Assembly (NCBI RefSeq): GCF_030012985.1
Contig: NZ_CP120233.1
Location: forward strand, 2,402,501-2,466,500
Direction of reading: 5' to 3'
Origin: Microbulbifer sp. VAAF005
GTDB lineage: Bacteria > Pseudomonadota > Gammaproteobacteria > Pseudomonadales > Cellvibrionaceae
DNA length: 64,000 bases
Shown here: positions 20,754 to 30,561 of the stretch, one piece after another
Layout of the letters: each line of letters begins with the position of its first letter
How positions within the stretch are numbered: position 1 is the stretch's first letter
Translations under genes and position numbers: made by a program
Notes under the pieces: generated by a model
What the model was told of the DNA's origin: nothing
Database searches by the model: none
Seen by the model: the letters and a program-made list of their open reading frames with translations, nothing else

Positions 20754-22336
20754 TTGAGCAGCTCCCAAACATCCCCCTTACAGCATCACGAACTCCTGCG
20801 GATTAGCGCAATCTACCGGGTTGCAATAGCCTTGGTTTTACTTGGGGTTTTTTTCTCAGATATTGGCGGGGGCTCGCTAGGTAAGCACTCACAAACGCTG
20901 TTCATATACACTACTGCAGCGTACGCCTCTCTGAATATAGGTTGGCTGCTCTTTTTACGCCAGAAAGCCTATCAAACTAATAGCGGCCAGGTCGGTATTA
21001 TTTTGGGTTGCGACATCCTGGTTTTCTTATTATTGATTGAAGCCAGCGGCGGCCTGAACTCTGGCCTGGGTTACCTGCTGTTAATCAGCTGCTCTATCGG
21101 CGCCATTCTGCTAGATCGGCGTCTGAGTGCATTCTTTGCAGCAATGGCCAGCCTGGGGGTAATTACTCTCCAACTTTATCATCTATTATCTGGCTCTGGC
21201 TCTAGCCAAGAAATAGTTTCTGCTGGAGGACTTGGCTTACTGATGTTTGTAACAGTAAGCGCAATTCAGTATTTGTCAGAGCGTATACGAAAAGCCAACC
21301 TTCGCGCAGACCAGCAGAGCCGGCAAGCTGCACACCTCCATAGACTGGCACAACAAATTATTGAAAGAATGAGCACGGGTGTACTCGTTATGGGTGCATC
21401 CAGTAAGCCTGAGTTAATCAACAGGGCCGCCATCCGACTATTGGGAACGCAATTAACTTCTGAAGCCCCCTTAACTCTGAGCTTCACCGTCAAATTCAAG
21501 CCTGGCGTCACCAAAATGGAAATACTAGCGTTCTTATTCAAGCGGATAATAACGAAGAGCTGCAACTAAACTTTGCTCAGTTGCGCCATAAAAGTGGCAA
21601 TAGCACACTAATTTTTGTTGAGGACAACAGAAAGCTCACGGAAGCAGCACAAAAGCTGAAGCTTGCATCATTAGGACACTTAACTGCATCTATTGCTCAT
21701 GAAGTGCGCAACCCACTCTCTGCAATCAATCATGCTGCACAACTCTTGTCTGAATCTAATCAGCTCAAAGATGAGGATAGACACTTAATTGATATTATTT
21801 GTCGGCAGAGCAGCCGAGTAAATCAAATTATCGAAAATGTTATGCAATTATCCAGGCGGCGCGCAAATTCACGGGAAGAGCATAACCTGCGTGACTGGCT
21901 CCAACAGTTTTTCATTGACTTCGACACAGGTAGTTCCCCAAAAAGTAAAATTGAATTGGTCTTTTCTGAGAAATTTATTCCGGCTAATTTTGACTCTGCT
22001 CAATTATCTCAGGTTGTTACCAACCTCACAGACAATGCCCTGCGCCACTCAGAAATAGAAACCGGACAGCGCTATGCAACCATCCATGCCTACTACAATA
22101 ATGAAAAGGGGCATTCCATATTGGATATTAAGGATAATGGCAGTGGTATCCCTCCTGAGCTGAAAAATCAGGTATTTGAGCCATTTTTTACTACTGATAA
22201 GGCAGGAAGTGGCCTCGGATTATATATTGCTCGAGAATTGTGCGAGGCCAACAGAGTCAGTTTGTTTCATTGCCAAAGTGATGACAATCAAAGCTGTTTC
22301 CGTCTGGAGTTTGCGCATTCTATGGGTGTGACCTGA
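20754..22336 (+). pseudogene. pilS: Sensor histidine kinase PilS, split by a -1 frameshift in a C run
   Basis: Kinase partner of PilR controlling pilin transcription. The first frame (TTG start at 20754, stop at 21567-21569) encodes about six N-terminal membrane helices and the beginning of a PAS domain. The other frame, which ends at 22336, carries HisKA with SIAHEVRNPLSA and HATPase with DNALRHS, DNGSGIPPEL and GSGLGLYIAREL. Between them is the run CCCCC at 21466-21470. Adding one C gives ...SEAPLNSELHRQIQAW..., a continuous protein of about 527 aa, the normal PilS size. Either an under-called base or a real frameshift or phase variant. No good ribosome site is seen at the TTG, so the start is uncertain. 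Confidence 0.9.
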
Positions 22337-22451
22337 TCTAAGTCAGGACATTTCTCTGTAACTAAATCATTATTTACTAGAAATTTCTGACATAATCATG
22401 TTTCATGCCTTTTGGCATAAAGTGAACAAAACTAGAAAAGAAAGAATAACG

Positions 22452-23852
22452 ATGCGCCCACTGGCACTAGTTGTCGATGATGAACCGGATATTTGTAATC
22501 TACTTAGTCTCACCCTTCAAAGGATGGACGTTGATTGCCACACTGCTGCTACTCTCTCAGAGGCTAAAAGCGCTCTCGACCGAAATACCTATAACTTTTG
22601 TCTAACTGATTTACGTCTACCTGATGGAGATGGACTACAGCTAGTTGAATATATTCAAGGATGCACAGAAATTGAGCTACCTATCGCTGTTATAACAGCT
22701 CACGGGAATATGGATACTGCAATCAAAGCACTCAAACTGGGGGCTTTTGATTTTGTGAGTAAACCGGTAGATCTTGATCGATTACGTAATTTGGCACAGC
22801 TCGCTCTGCGTTTGGATAGCAACCAGGCACCACAGCAAAGCAATCCCCAGAAGGATCTCATACTTGGCGAAGCAGATAATATTCATAAACTTCGCCAACA
22901 AATCAGTAAGGTCGCGCGTAGTGACGCGCCTGTCTATATCAGTGGTGAGTCAGGTGCGGGTAAAGAGCTTGCTGCCCGCTCTATTCACTTACAAAGTGCC
23001 AGAGCTGAACAGCCCTTTATTGCTATTAACTGTGGCGCAATACCCTCTGAACTAATGGAAAGTGAGTTCTTTGGGCACCAAAAGGGAAGTTTTACCGGTG
23101 CGCACAAAGATCATAAAGGCCTTCTGCAAAGCGCGGAGGGCGGTACCCTTTTTCTAGATGAAGTAGCAGACCTTCCTCTGGAAATGCAAGTAAAGCTTCT
23201 CAGAGCAATTCAAGAAAAATCCATACGACCAATTGGCTCTAACAAAGAAATATCAATAGATACACGTATTCTAAGTGCGACCCACAAGGACTTAAGCGAA
23301 GAAGTAATAGGCGGACGTTTCCGAAACGATCTTTATTATCGTATAAATGTTATCGAGATCACTGTCCCCCCTCTTCGTGACAGGGCCGAAGATATCCCTC
23401 TCCTAACTGACGTCATTATGCAACGTATAGCCTCTAGCGCAGGGCTTACCCCTCCAGCCTTATCACATGAAGCTATAATTGCTTTGCAAAATTATTCCTT
23501 CCCAGGAAATGTCAGACAACTTGAGAACATTCTTGAGAGAGCTTTCACTTTATCTGATCAAAACATAATTCGAGAGGAAGACCTCTTACTTGAATGTAAT
23601 AATAGGCAAGAAAACTCTTTAGATAAAAAGCAAAGTGTTGCTCTACCTCAGACAGAAAAAGCCGCCAGCACAGAAAACTTCAACGCAAACAAGAGCGATT
23701 CACTAGACGAATTCCTACAAAGAATAGAAAAAGAAGTTATTGAAGAAACCTTAGTTAAAACACGATGGAATCGCACTGCTGCAGCCCAAAAGCTTGGCAT
23801 CAGCTTTCGTTCTCTTAGGTATAGATTAAAAAAACTTGGACTTGAAAATTAG
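22452..23852 (+). CDS. pilR: Sigma-54-dependent response regulator PilR
   Basis: NtrC-type activator that, when phosphorylated by PilS, turns on the major pilin gene from a sigma-54 promoter. The receiver domain (residues 1-120) has DDEPDICN and the phosphoacceptor Asp in LTDLRLPDGDG. The AAA+ domain has Walker A GESGAGKE and the sigma-54 contact loop written GSFTGA instead of GAFTGA. The C-terminal Fis-type HTH is NRTAAAQKLGISFRSLRYRLKK. Family alignment favours the ATG at 22452 (MRPLALVVDDE); the longer ORF adds 18 unrelated residues. Encoded 115 nt after pilS. Confidence 0.96.
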   Translation: MRPLALVVDDEPDICNLLSLTLQRMDVDCHTAATLSEAKSALDRNTYNFCLTDLRLPDGDGLQLVEYIQGCTEIELPIAVITAHGNMDTAIKALKLGAFDFVSKPVDLDRLRNLAQLALRLDSNQAPQQSNPQKDLILGEADNIHKLRQQISKVARSDAPVYISGESGAGKELAARSIHLQSARAEQPFIAINCGAIPSELMESEFFGHQKGSFTGAHKDHKGLLQSAEGGTLFLDEVADLPLEMQVKLLRAIQEKSIRPIGSNKEISIDTRILSATHKDLSEEVIGGRFRNDLYYRINVIEITVPPLRDRAEDIPLLTDVIMQRIASSAGLTPPALSHEAIIALQNYSFPGNVRQLENILERAFTLSDQNIIREEDLLLECNNRQENSLDKKQSVALPQTEKAASTENFNANKSDSLDEFLQRIEKEVIEETLVKTRWNRTAAAQKLGISFRSLRYRLKKLGLEN

Positions 23853-23952
23853 ATTCATCGCGGTTAGGACCATCGTACCGTAATTTAATGTAGTTGGAAT
23901 ATGTAATCCAGGTAGTATTCTAGTGCAAATTCAAATCGAAGGAGTTTGCACA

Positions 23953-24516
23953 ATGAAACGCCTTGCTGGATTTACCCTCATAGAATTAATCATTTGCATA
24001 ATGACTATTGCTGTATTAACAGCTTTAGCCCTACCCTCTTTTAACGACTTTTTTAAACGCTATAAAAATAAAGTTAAACAGAGAGAGCTTTTTGAGCTAC
24101 TTATACTTATGCGTAACAGAGCACTGAATGAGAAGCGCAATTTCACACTTTGCCCAAAGAAAAGACTAGCTGATGAGTGCTCCGTTGACTGGTCAGATGG
24201 AGCTTTATTATTTGCCGACGAAAACGGTAATGGCAAACTGGATCCAGAAGATCAAATCATCAGATATTTAGGTCAAGCTGAAAAGGGAGCTTCTCTTAGC
24301 TGGAATGCATTTAATAATAAGGGATTCCTGATTTATAAGCCAACAGGAACCACTCCTTCTCAAAGTGGAAACTTCTCTTTCTGCCCCGAGAGTGGCGAGG
24401 CAGAGTATGGATGGATTATCATTCTTAATGCTATTGGAAGACCCTATTATGCAAAAGATAAAGATGGGAATAACATTGTAGAAAATGGTAGTGGAGATGA
24501 ATTAACCTGTCAGTAA
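23953..24516 (+). CDS. fimT: FimT/GspH-type minor pseudopilin
   Basis: Type IV pilus prepilin-like protein. The leader MKRLAG ends in Gly, followed by FTLIELIICIMTIAVLTALA, the class III prepilin cleavage site (G/F, Glu5 present) and transmembrane helix. The globular part has the GspH/FimT feature ADENGNGKLDPED, an EF-hand-like loop, and two or three Cys. The ATG at 23953 has AAGGAG eight bases upstream; the ORF's GTG ten codons earlier is not needed. It follows pilR, as fimT does in Pseudomonas, and converges with pilE with a 6-nt gap. Confidence 0.9.
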   Translation: MKRLAGFTLIELIICIMTIAVLTALALPSFNDFFKRYKNKVKQRELFELLILMRNRALNEKRNFTLCPKKRLADECSVDWSDGALLFADENGNGKLDPEDQIIRYLGQAEKGASLSWNAFNNKGFLIYKPTGTTPSQSGNFSFCPESGEAEYGWIIILNAIGRPYYAKDKDGNNIVENGSGDELTCQ

Positions 24517-24522
24517 AAGGTT

Positions 24523-24984
24523 TTAGTTACAAACAGAACTCCAACACAAATCATCCGGATCAGCGAAGGCTCCGTCATCCCCTCTATCCCAAGCGCGAAC
24601 ACCACTAGAGCGGAGCTCAATTACCCCATCACCAGCTTGAGCATTTTTGGGTGTGGCCCGAATGGTGTAGGAAGAATCATCGGCGCTCTCAATGGTCAAA
24701 TCATACGTTTTATTACTACTATCGAGAGGAGCTTCTGTAGAAAAAATAGAAGGAGATCCAGTATCTGCTCCCCCATCTGCAGCTCCAGTATAAGAACCGT
24801 TCTGCGTAAAATGCTGCTCCATTGCTTGCGCCATACTCATTAATGCTCCTTGAGCGTCAGCGCGCTGAGAAGTAACTATATGATTTTGGTATGCGGGCCA
24901 AGCCAGTCCAGCAATAATACCAATAATTGCTACCACCACCATTAACTCAATTAAAGTAAATCCACTATAATTTTTCATTTTCAT
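24523..24984 (-). CDS. pilE: Type IV minor pilin PilE
   Basis: Prepilin of 153 aa: leader MKMKNYSG then [21 protein letters not shown], with processing between G and F and Glu5. It continues as [20 protein letters not shown], the usual PilE continuation, and ends with a Cys pair ([10 protein letters not shown]) suited to a disulfide-bonded D-loop. It is the last gene of the minor pilin operon, 59 nt after pilY1. Minor pilins prime pilus assembly and probably cap the tip with PilY1. It could be called a PilA-like pilin, but the context says PilE. Confidence 0.9.
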   Translation of the reverse strand: MKMKNYSGFTLIELMVVVAIIGIIAGLAWPAYQNHIVTSQRADAQGALMSMAQAMEQHFTQNGSYTGAADGGADTGSPSIFSTEAPLDSSNKTYDLTIESADDSSYTIRATPKNAQAGDGVIELRSSGVRAWDRGDDGAFADPDDLCWSSVCN

Positions 24985-25043
24985 ATATTTTCATACCTGG
25001 AATGGCCCGGCAAAGCCGGGCGCTATATGTTAACCACATGCCA

Positions 25044-28000
25044 TTAATTTGGTGTAATTTCCTCCCATGAGAGACGACCGGCTCTATCTCCATCACCAAA
25101 ATCCACCTCTCGCTCATGCACCTCACCATCACTGGTACCGGTATACTGCTTAGTACCCAAGAAGCCTGATTCATTTGGACTACTTTCGGAGAGCATTTCA
25201 CCTACATAACCATAATCATCTTCATCAATTACACCGTCATTATTTGCATCGAAAACAGAATCCTCCGGAGCCAAGCCAGTCCAAACATCCACCGACATCA
25301 ACCAACCATAGCCCCCGGCAGCGCAAACTTGTCCTGTAGGGATCAGGGTATTAAAAAATAAAACATAGTTCTGTAGTTCTGGTCGAGTAATAACACGCTC
25401 ACCTCCATCCTGACTTGCTGTACTACCCTCTTGCAAAGGCATATACCAACCCGATTTATCACTCCAGGTAAACTCTGATCCCGATACAGTCCTCAGAGTT
25501 GTAGTACTTCCATCATCCAAGGTAAGAACCTCAGATGTCAGCGTGCGTTCTTCCAAGTTATCTGTATCTAAATTAAATACGTCATTATCAGATACAACGT
25601 AAAATCCACCTGGGTCAGTATCACTAGTATCTGAGTCTACTAAGTATTGACCTGTACCGAATGCTACTAATAAATTAGGGGAAGCGCCGGAAGAGTTATC
25701 TGTATTTCTTGCAACGAGAGGAGCACCAGTAATTGCTTCCCCTGAAACTGAAAAAAGTGGCGATGGAGAAGTAGTTGACGAAGCAACATCCCAACTTCCT
25801 GTCGCTGAGACATCAAATGCCCACATATTTCCTTTTAAGTCTCCAGCATAAATACGGTCTATAGTACCATCCAGGTCGGAGTCGACAATCGCTGGTGTTG
25901 ACATCCCATTTTTATCATCGGTGTCGGCGGTCCCTGTTGAAATATAGACATGGGAATTACCACTACCATCCTCACCATCCAGATATACGATAAACAGGCC
26001 AGCATCACCCGTTGAACTATTATATCCATTTCCAAATATCGCAGCCCATTCACCATTTGACATACGACCAACCTGAGGTCGACTAAAGCTATAACCTAGG
26101 TTGCTATTGTCTGAATCTGTAAATTCCCACAAAACGATATTGGCAGCATTCGCCTCGGTAAAATCTGAGGGGTTAGTGATGTTCAGTGCATAATACCCTT
26201 TACCGCCGCCACCTAAGCCGCCCACAAGGACTGTTTCCCAGCTTCCATCAATATATGCGTCGGAAGTTGTAGGAGTCCCATCAACATAATATTTATGGGT
26301 ATAGTACTGAGAACTTAATGCATGTAAGCCTTCATCCGCACTAGTGCTTAATAAGGCAGCAGGGGAATACGCAATTAATTCTTTACCTGCGTCAGTTCCA
26401 CTTACATTCGCATTAAAACCATGTAAAAAGCCATCATTCGCCCCCACATAAACAACTGGTGTACGGCTACTGTTAGAACTAACAAAGCTATCATAGGTGG
26501 AAGCTTCACTGAATTCAGCTTCGTCCCAAGAAGAACTGGGTGCACCCACATATACCGGAGTCGAACTTACAATATCACCAAGGCGGCTTTCTCGAACGCG
26601 GAAATCACCTGTCCCAGTTCCTTCGTCAGTTTGATCCCCCCTAAGATAGTCAATACGATCTGAGGCACCACCATCATCGACCCCCGCGTTGGATTGGATA
26701 TCAAGATTTAGATCGTCAGCATGATCTGTTCCCGAAGTACCCAGCCCAGACGCAGTGAAAGCTACTCCAACACCACCACTGTAGGAGAGCATCACTCTAT
26801 TACTGGTGCTAATAGAAGCTAGCTCCGTGCTAGCCTGCCATGAGGAAGTAGAAGCAATATTTCCTTCATCATCGAGTGCCCAAACCTCTAGATCTCCCGA
26901 CCAGGCGCTGCTATCAAAACTTGCAGAAAATATTGCTGAATTAGCTTCCAGTGAAGAAGTATTAAACGATACTGAACTTGAGCTACCAACAATAGACTGC
27001 ACATTATTAATAATAGTATTAAAAGTGGTTTGGAGTTGATCAGCATTACTTGCCGTATACACACCACCGCCGCCTAATTCTCCAGCATTTTTCATCAGGT
27101 CAGTATCTGATAAACCATCTTCAGCAAAACCAATGATGTAACTGGTAATATTATTAACGACCTCTTCACCATCTGTTTTTGTTAAATCCGGGCGCAAGTC
27201 AATATCGTACAGGGCCTTAACAACATCATCCATTTCATCATCGGTGCAACCTCCGGTATTTGAGGAACAACTACCGTCATCGTAGCCCTGCAAATGACTG
27301 CTTATACTATCATCCCGAGTTGGTTCCCCATCTGTTAGGGCCACCATAAAGCTATTTTGACAGTAGTATTGGATAGCACCTCCATCAACTGTATCATCCG
27401 GTTCACTAACACCATTCCAATCCAAAATAGTGCTAGTACTGCCTCCTGAAGTCTCTCCCGCGAAAATTTCCTCCCCAGCTACCTCTTCTTCACTACCATC
27501 TGCATCGGTATAGGTAAGGTTATTTTCTTCATAGCCAGTAATAAAATACCGACCTACACCAGCAAAGCTCTCTGCGAGCGGGGTATTTCCACTTGCATCA
27601 ATATCTTCAATAATATCGAGGATGCTGTCACGATTATCATCCGTGAGACTCTCCAGCCCGAAGAGTAATCTAGCTCCATTCCTACTGTTAAATTGCATCA
27701 AACCAACGCGCACATCATCCAGCCCAGTTACCAACTCTTGGGCAGCACTGATCATGATATCGGTTCGGCGTATATCTACTTTGGAACGAGCCGCATCACC
27801 ATCATCATCCGTGAACTCATCCGCCTCGTAGCCACCACTGCTATTTTCCTTGGAAAAAAACCAGTTCAGGAAATGCCCAGTAACACTCTCCCTATAATTA
27901 CTCGAATCTTCACCTGTAGAATAATAACTGCTGCCAGAGTCGTCTGCAGCATAGAGCCAAGCCGTATAATCCTCATCTTCATCAAAACAGTTATTACTGC

Positions 28001-28442
28001 TATTCCAAGTAAACCAGCTAGTATCATCATTGTTATCAGTATCAACTAATTTGATAGTTACACTACCGTCTGAGCTGTCGACCCGATATTCCACCTCATC
28101 ATAAGTGCCCGTATAACTACAGGTGCCGCCACCACCATGGCCATGACCACCGCCACCGCAAGAATCTGTATAGGTATATTGCATAGACATTGGGCTGCTG
28201 CAGCTAGACCCTGCTGCATCAGAAGTATCATATCCATCCGCAGGCAAAACCATTGCTTCCATTGATCCTGAAGAGTCCAATACAAACATCAAATTAGGTT
28301 CTGCAGAGCCGCGAGAATAAAGAGGAACGTCGGACAATTCTCCCGGAGCAGAGAAAGTCTCGTTACTAACACAAACCAGAAGCAGCGCAGCGGTGATTGG
28401 TTTTAGTGGAAAGCGGACTATATTTAACGGTGAAAAATTCAT
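25044..28442 (-). CDS. pilY1: Type IV pilus tip adhesin / assembly factor PilY1
   Basis: Large secreted protein (1132 aa) of the pilus tip, needed for pilus extension, adhesion and surface sensing. The signal peptide ends near residue 32. An N-terminal von Willebrand A domain has MIDAS motif DSSGS (56-60). The C-terminal half is a beta-propeller (PilY1 neisserial-type domain) with a calcium loop D-S-D-L-D-G-T-I-D (about 854-862) matching the D-x-D-x-D-x3-D site known to control P. aeruginosa pilus retraction. A second EF-hand-like loop DANNDGVIDEDD lies near residue 1065. A His/Gly cluster (CGGGGHGHGGGGTC) sits at about residues 95-108 in the VWA domain. It is 11 nt after pilX. Confidence 0.95.
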   Translation of the reverse strand: MNFSPLNIVRFPLKPITAALLLVCVSNETFSAPGELSDVPLYSRGSAEPNLMFVLDSSGSMEAMVLPADGYDTSDAAGSSCSSPMSMQYTYTDSCGGGGHGHGGGGTCSYTGTYDEVEYRVDSSDGSVTIKLVDTDNNDDTSWFTWNSSNNCFDEDEDYTAWLYAADDSGSSYYSTGEDSSNYRESVTGHFLNWFFSKENSSGGYEADEFTDDDGDAARSKVDIRRTDIMISAAQELVTGLDDVRVGLMQFNSRNGARLLFGLESLTDDNRDSILDIIEDIDASGNTPLAESFAGVGRYFITGYEENNLTYTDADGSEEEVAGEEIFAGETSGGSTSTILDWNGVSEPDDTVDGGAIQYYCQNSFMVALTDGEPTRDDSISSHLQGYDDGSCSSNTGGCTDDEMDDVVKALYDIDLRPDLTKTDGEEVVNNITSYIIGFAEDGLSDTDLMKNAGELGGGGVYTASNADQLQTTFNTIINNVQSIVGSSSSVSFNTSSLEANSAIFSASFDSSAWSGDLEVWALDDEGNIASTSSWQASTELASISTSNRVMLSYSGGVGVAFTASGLGTSGTDHADDLNLDIQSNAGVDDGGASDRIDYLRGDQTDEGTGTGDFRVRESRLGDIVSSTPVYVGAPSSSWDEAEFSEASTYDSFVSSNSSRTPVVYVGANDGFLHGFNANVSGTDAGKELIAYSPAALLSTSADEGLHALSSQYYTHKYYVDGTPTTSDAYIDGSWETVLVGGLGGGGKGYYALNITNPSDFTEANAANIVLWEFTDSDNSNLGYSFSRPQVGRMSNGEWAAIFGNGYNSSTGDAGLFIVYLDGEDGSGNSHVYISTGTADTDDKNGMSTPAIVDSDLDGTIDRIYAGDLKGNMWAFDVSATGSWDVASSTTSPSPLFSVSGEAITGAPLVARNTDNSSGASPNLLVAFGTGQYLVDSDTSDTDPGGFYVVSDNDVFNLDTDNLEERTLTSEVLTLDDGSTTTLRTVSGSEFTWSDKSGWYMPLQEGSTASQDGGERVITRPELQNYVLFFNTLIPTGQVCAAGGYGWLMSVDVWTGLAPEDSVFDANNDGVIDEDDYGYVGEMLSESSPNESGFLGTKQYTGTSDGEVHEREVDFGDGDRAGRLSWEEITPN

Positions 28443-28453
28443 TTTTTACTCTT

Positions 28454-28986
28454 TTATATTTCTTTACCATAGAGAGTGATAATGATTCTCTCAGTACCAC
28501 CAATCCCTACTCCACGAGAAACAATTTTAAATACCTGAACATCTGTGCTGTCACTCTGAGTGGAACCCGCACTAAGATCTACATTTGTGACATCGGTATC
28601 ATCTTCGGTAAGCCCTGCCAACTCGATATACATACGGCCAGTTAGCGGCGTACCATCAGCCCCTTCCATTGATACCGTTTGCTCTACTGAATTGGTATCA
28701 CTCCAAGTAGCGTCATCAAATAAATCTTCCGGCCCATCACCTGCAGTACGCCGCCACCCCGTTGTTCCAAAGTCATTTAGGTCTGTCAATGTCTCAATAT
28801 AATCTTCACCTTGGCGTGCAACAGACTCTGCCACCTCGAGAGCTACTTTGGCATCACGGGAAGCAAAGGTCATACGCTCACTCATCAAAACCCCCTAGCT
28901 CCTGAAATACCAATCAGAGTTAGTATCAATAAAATTATCAGGCTAACCATTAACACAGCGCCATTTTGCGACCTGATTACCCTCAT
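28454..28986 (-). pseudogene. pilX: Minor pilus assembly protein PilX, split by a -1 frameshift in a G run
   Basis: Minor pilin-like component that works with PilY1. The ATG at 28986 overlaps the pilW stop (TAATG) and starts MRVIRSQNGAVLMVSL, a PilX_N-type leader and membrane helix. After ISGAR the frame stops at once. The remainder, MSERMTFASRDAKVALEVAE, continues in another frame. The break is the run CCCCC (plus strand) at 28891-28895. One more base gives ...SGARGVLMSERMT..., which matches PilX proteins and yields about 177 aa. An ATG lies just past the break, so the downstream piece alone could be translated but would lack the membrane anchor. Confidence 0.88.
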
Positions 28987-29996
28987 TACATATCACCTCG
29001 ATTGCGTACTTTTACCGTTGCAACGTATAGCTTTCTAATTCGCCCATCCGTATATTCAGTTTCACTACCATCAAGTCGGCTAATAGTTTGACTATTAACA
29101 CTTGCATCGCTATCACTAGCTACCAATAACTCCAATTTAATAGCAATAACTTCTGACATTTCATCAGCATCCGAACTAGCACTTTGCCAGGTATCAACTA
29201 TTCCACTATCCGTTGTATCTCGACCATATGAAACCTGCATATCTTCTATACCGGGTACTAATTCTTCTACGGAATCATTCTCATCGCTAACAAATAAAGA
29301 ATTGGTCCCAGCCGTATTTTCAGCAATAAAGTAGGTTTTTTGATATGGCAAAAAGATAGCTGAGTCAGCTCCATAGGTTTCCTGAAGAGTATCACTCAGG
29401 TTTTGAACCCAATCGCTGTCGATATTACCGTCTTCATGCTCCAAAGTTCGGTCGCCATCACCGATATCCCCATCAATATCCGTTATGGTAAATATGTCAC
29501 CGTTAATACAGGTTGAAACTAAGACAATATCCCCAGCTTCTACAGGGCAATTGGAACTTACAATCAAATCGCTACCACTTGGGTCTAGCATACGCCCAGA
29601 GCCACCGCAGGCATTGACAACTCCCCCAAGAATTAATACATCACTACCATCCAGCACATTCGTTGAGCCAATTGTTTGACTACTTGCATTATCAATCCCT
29701 TGAATTCCGCCAGAACCAATCGAGGTTAAGAAAGCATCAGTAGTATCTAGCCTATTCTCAATACTGTCTTGATCTGGTGTACAACCCCAATAGTCAGCAA
29801 GGCGTATTTCCTTACTCAAAAGATCTATTGCGAATCGACCGCTCTCCTGCACTCGTGAGAATCCATCCTGCATACGATAAGTATCGTTATTACTTTGAAA
29901 TATCTGTAAAACACCAAGTAAAAGCAGGGAGCCTAATAAAATTCCTATCATTAACTCAATTAATGATAGCCCTCTTTGATTACTAAAAGCTCGCAT
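28986..29996 (-). CDS. pilW: Minor pilin PilW
   Basis: 336-aa minor pilin. Leader MRAFSNQRG then LSLIELMIGILLGSLLLLGV: prepilin cleavage after Gly with Leu at +1 and Glu5. The conserved PilW segment RVQESGRFAIDLLSKEIRLADYWGC follows, with a large C-terminal beta domain and an acidic, Ser/Asp-rich surface. Last of the prepilin stack before pilX. Its TAA stop overlaps the pilX ATG by one base (translational coupling), and pilV ends 2 nt upstream of its start. Confidence 0.93.
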   Translation of the reverse strand: MRAFSNQRGLSLIELMIGILLGSLLLLGVLQIFQSNNDTYRMQDGFSRVQESGRFAIDLLSKEIRLADYWGCTPDQDSIENRLDTTDAFLTSIGSGGIQGIDNASSQTIGSTNVLDGSDVLILGGVVNACGGSGRMLDPSGSDLIVSSNCPVEAGDIVLVSTCINGDIFTITDIDGDIGDGDRTLEHEDGNIDSDWVQNLSDTLQETYGADSAIFLPYQKTYFIAENTAGTNSLFVSDENDSVEELVPGIEDMQVSYGRDTTDSGIVDTWQSASSDADEMSEVIAIKLELLVASDSDASVNSQTISRLDGSETEYTDGRIRKLYVATVKVRNRGDM

Positions 29997-29998
29997 TA

Positions 29999-30532
29999 TT
30001 AAAGCTCCACTATCATCTCAAATGTGGCATCATCCAAACCACCATCTAATTCCCCGTAATTTTCTCCTGTGTGCTGCTCACTCCAAGAAATGGTTACTGT
30101 CACTTCACCCGAATCATGAGCAATTGTTCCTGTGGCTGCAGGTAAATTTGAGGACAGGATCAGTTCCCATTCATACAAATCCAACTCAGCTAATTCACTT
30201 ACTGAACATGCACTGCTACAGTCTGGGGTCGAGCTGCTACCACTATCACCCGAACTGCCATCACCCGAACTGCCATCATCACCGGAGTCACCATCTCCAG
30301 AATCTGAACCACCAACAGAACCATTATATTCTCCATCGATAGTCCCAGTAGGATTCGCTCTCATACGCTCGATAATTTCCTGTGCCGCTAGCGCAGCCAT
30401 ATACCGATGATGAGCCCCATTACCATTTTTCAAACTCATCACTTGCGTTGCGGCCAGCCCTAATAGCCCGACTGCCAGAACCAATACCGATACAAGCACT
30501 TCGATTAAGGTTGCCCCTTTTTGCTTGAGCAT
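29999..30532 (-). CDS. pilV: Minor pilin PilV
   Basis: 177-aa minor pilin. Leader MLKQKG then ATLIEVLVSVLVLAVGLLGL, and the typical PilV continuation AATQVMSLKNGN, with Glu5 present. Residues 71-102 form a Gly/Ser/Asp low-complexity insert (units such as GDSGDDGSSGDGSSGDSG), followed by a close Cys pair (PDCSSACS), probably a disulfide-bonded loop. C-terminal beta strands end in VTISWSEQ. It sits between fimU and pilW in the operon with short gaps. Confidence 0.92.
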   Translation of the reverse strand: MLKQKGATLIEVLVSVLVLAVGLLGLAATQVMSLKNGNGAHHRYMAALAAQEIIERMRANPTGTIDGEYNGSVGGSDSGDGDSGDDGSSGDGSSGDSGSSSTPDCSSACSVSELAELDLYEWELILSSNLPAATGTIAHDSGEVTVTISWSEQHTGENYGELDGGLDDATFEMIVEL

Positions 30533-30561
30533 TTAACTTTTTCTCCTCTAACACACCCCTA

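Noticed and set aside
21466..21570. Programmed -1 ribosomal frameshift in pilS
   Set aside because: The run is C, not a slippery X-XXY-YYZ heptamer, no stimulatory hairpin was seen, and the same lesion occurs in unrelated genes.
25859..26071. 70-aa frame inside pilY1
   Set aside because: Same strand, other frame of a certain long gene; no start signal or family.
30227..30330. Repeated units looking like a CRISPR or tandem repeat
   Set aside because: They are in frame inside PilV and encode a Gly/Ser/Asp tract; no spacer-repeat pattern.
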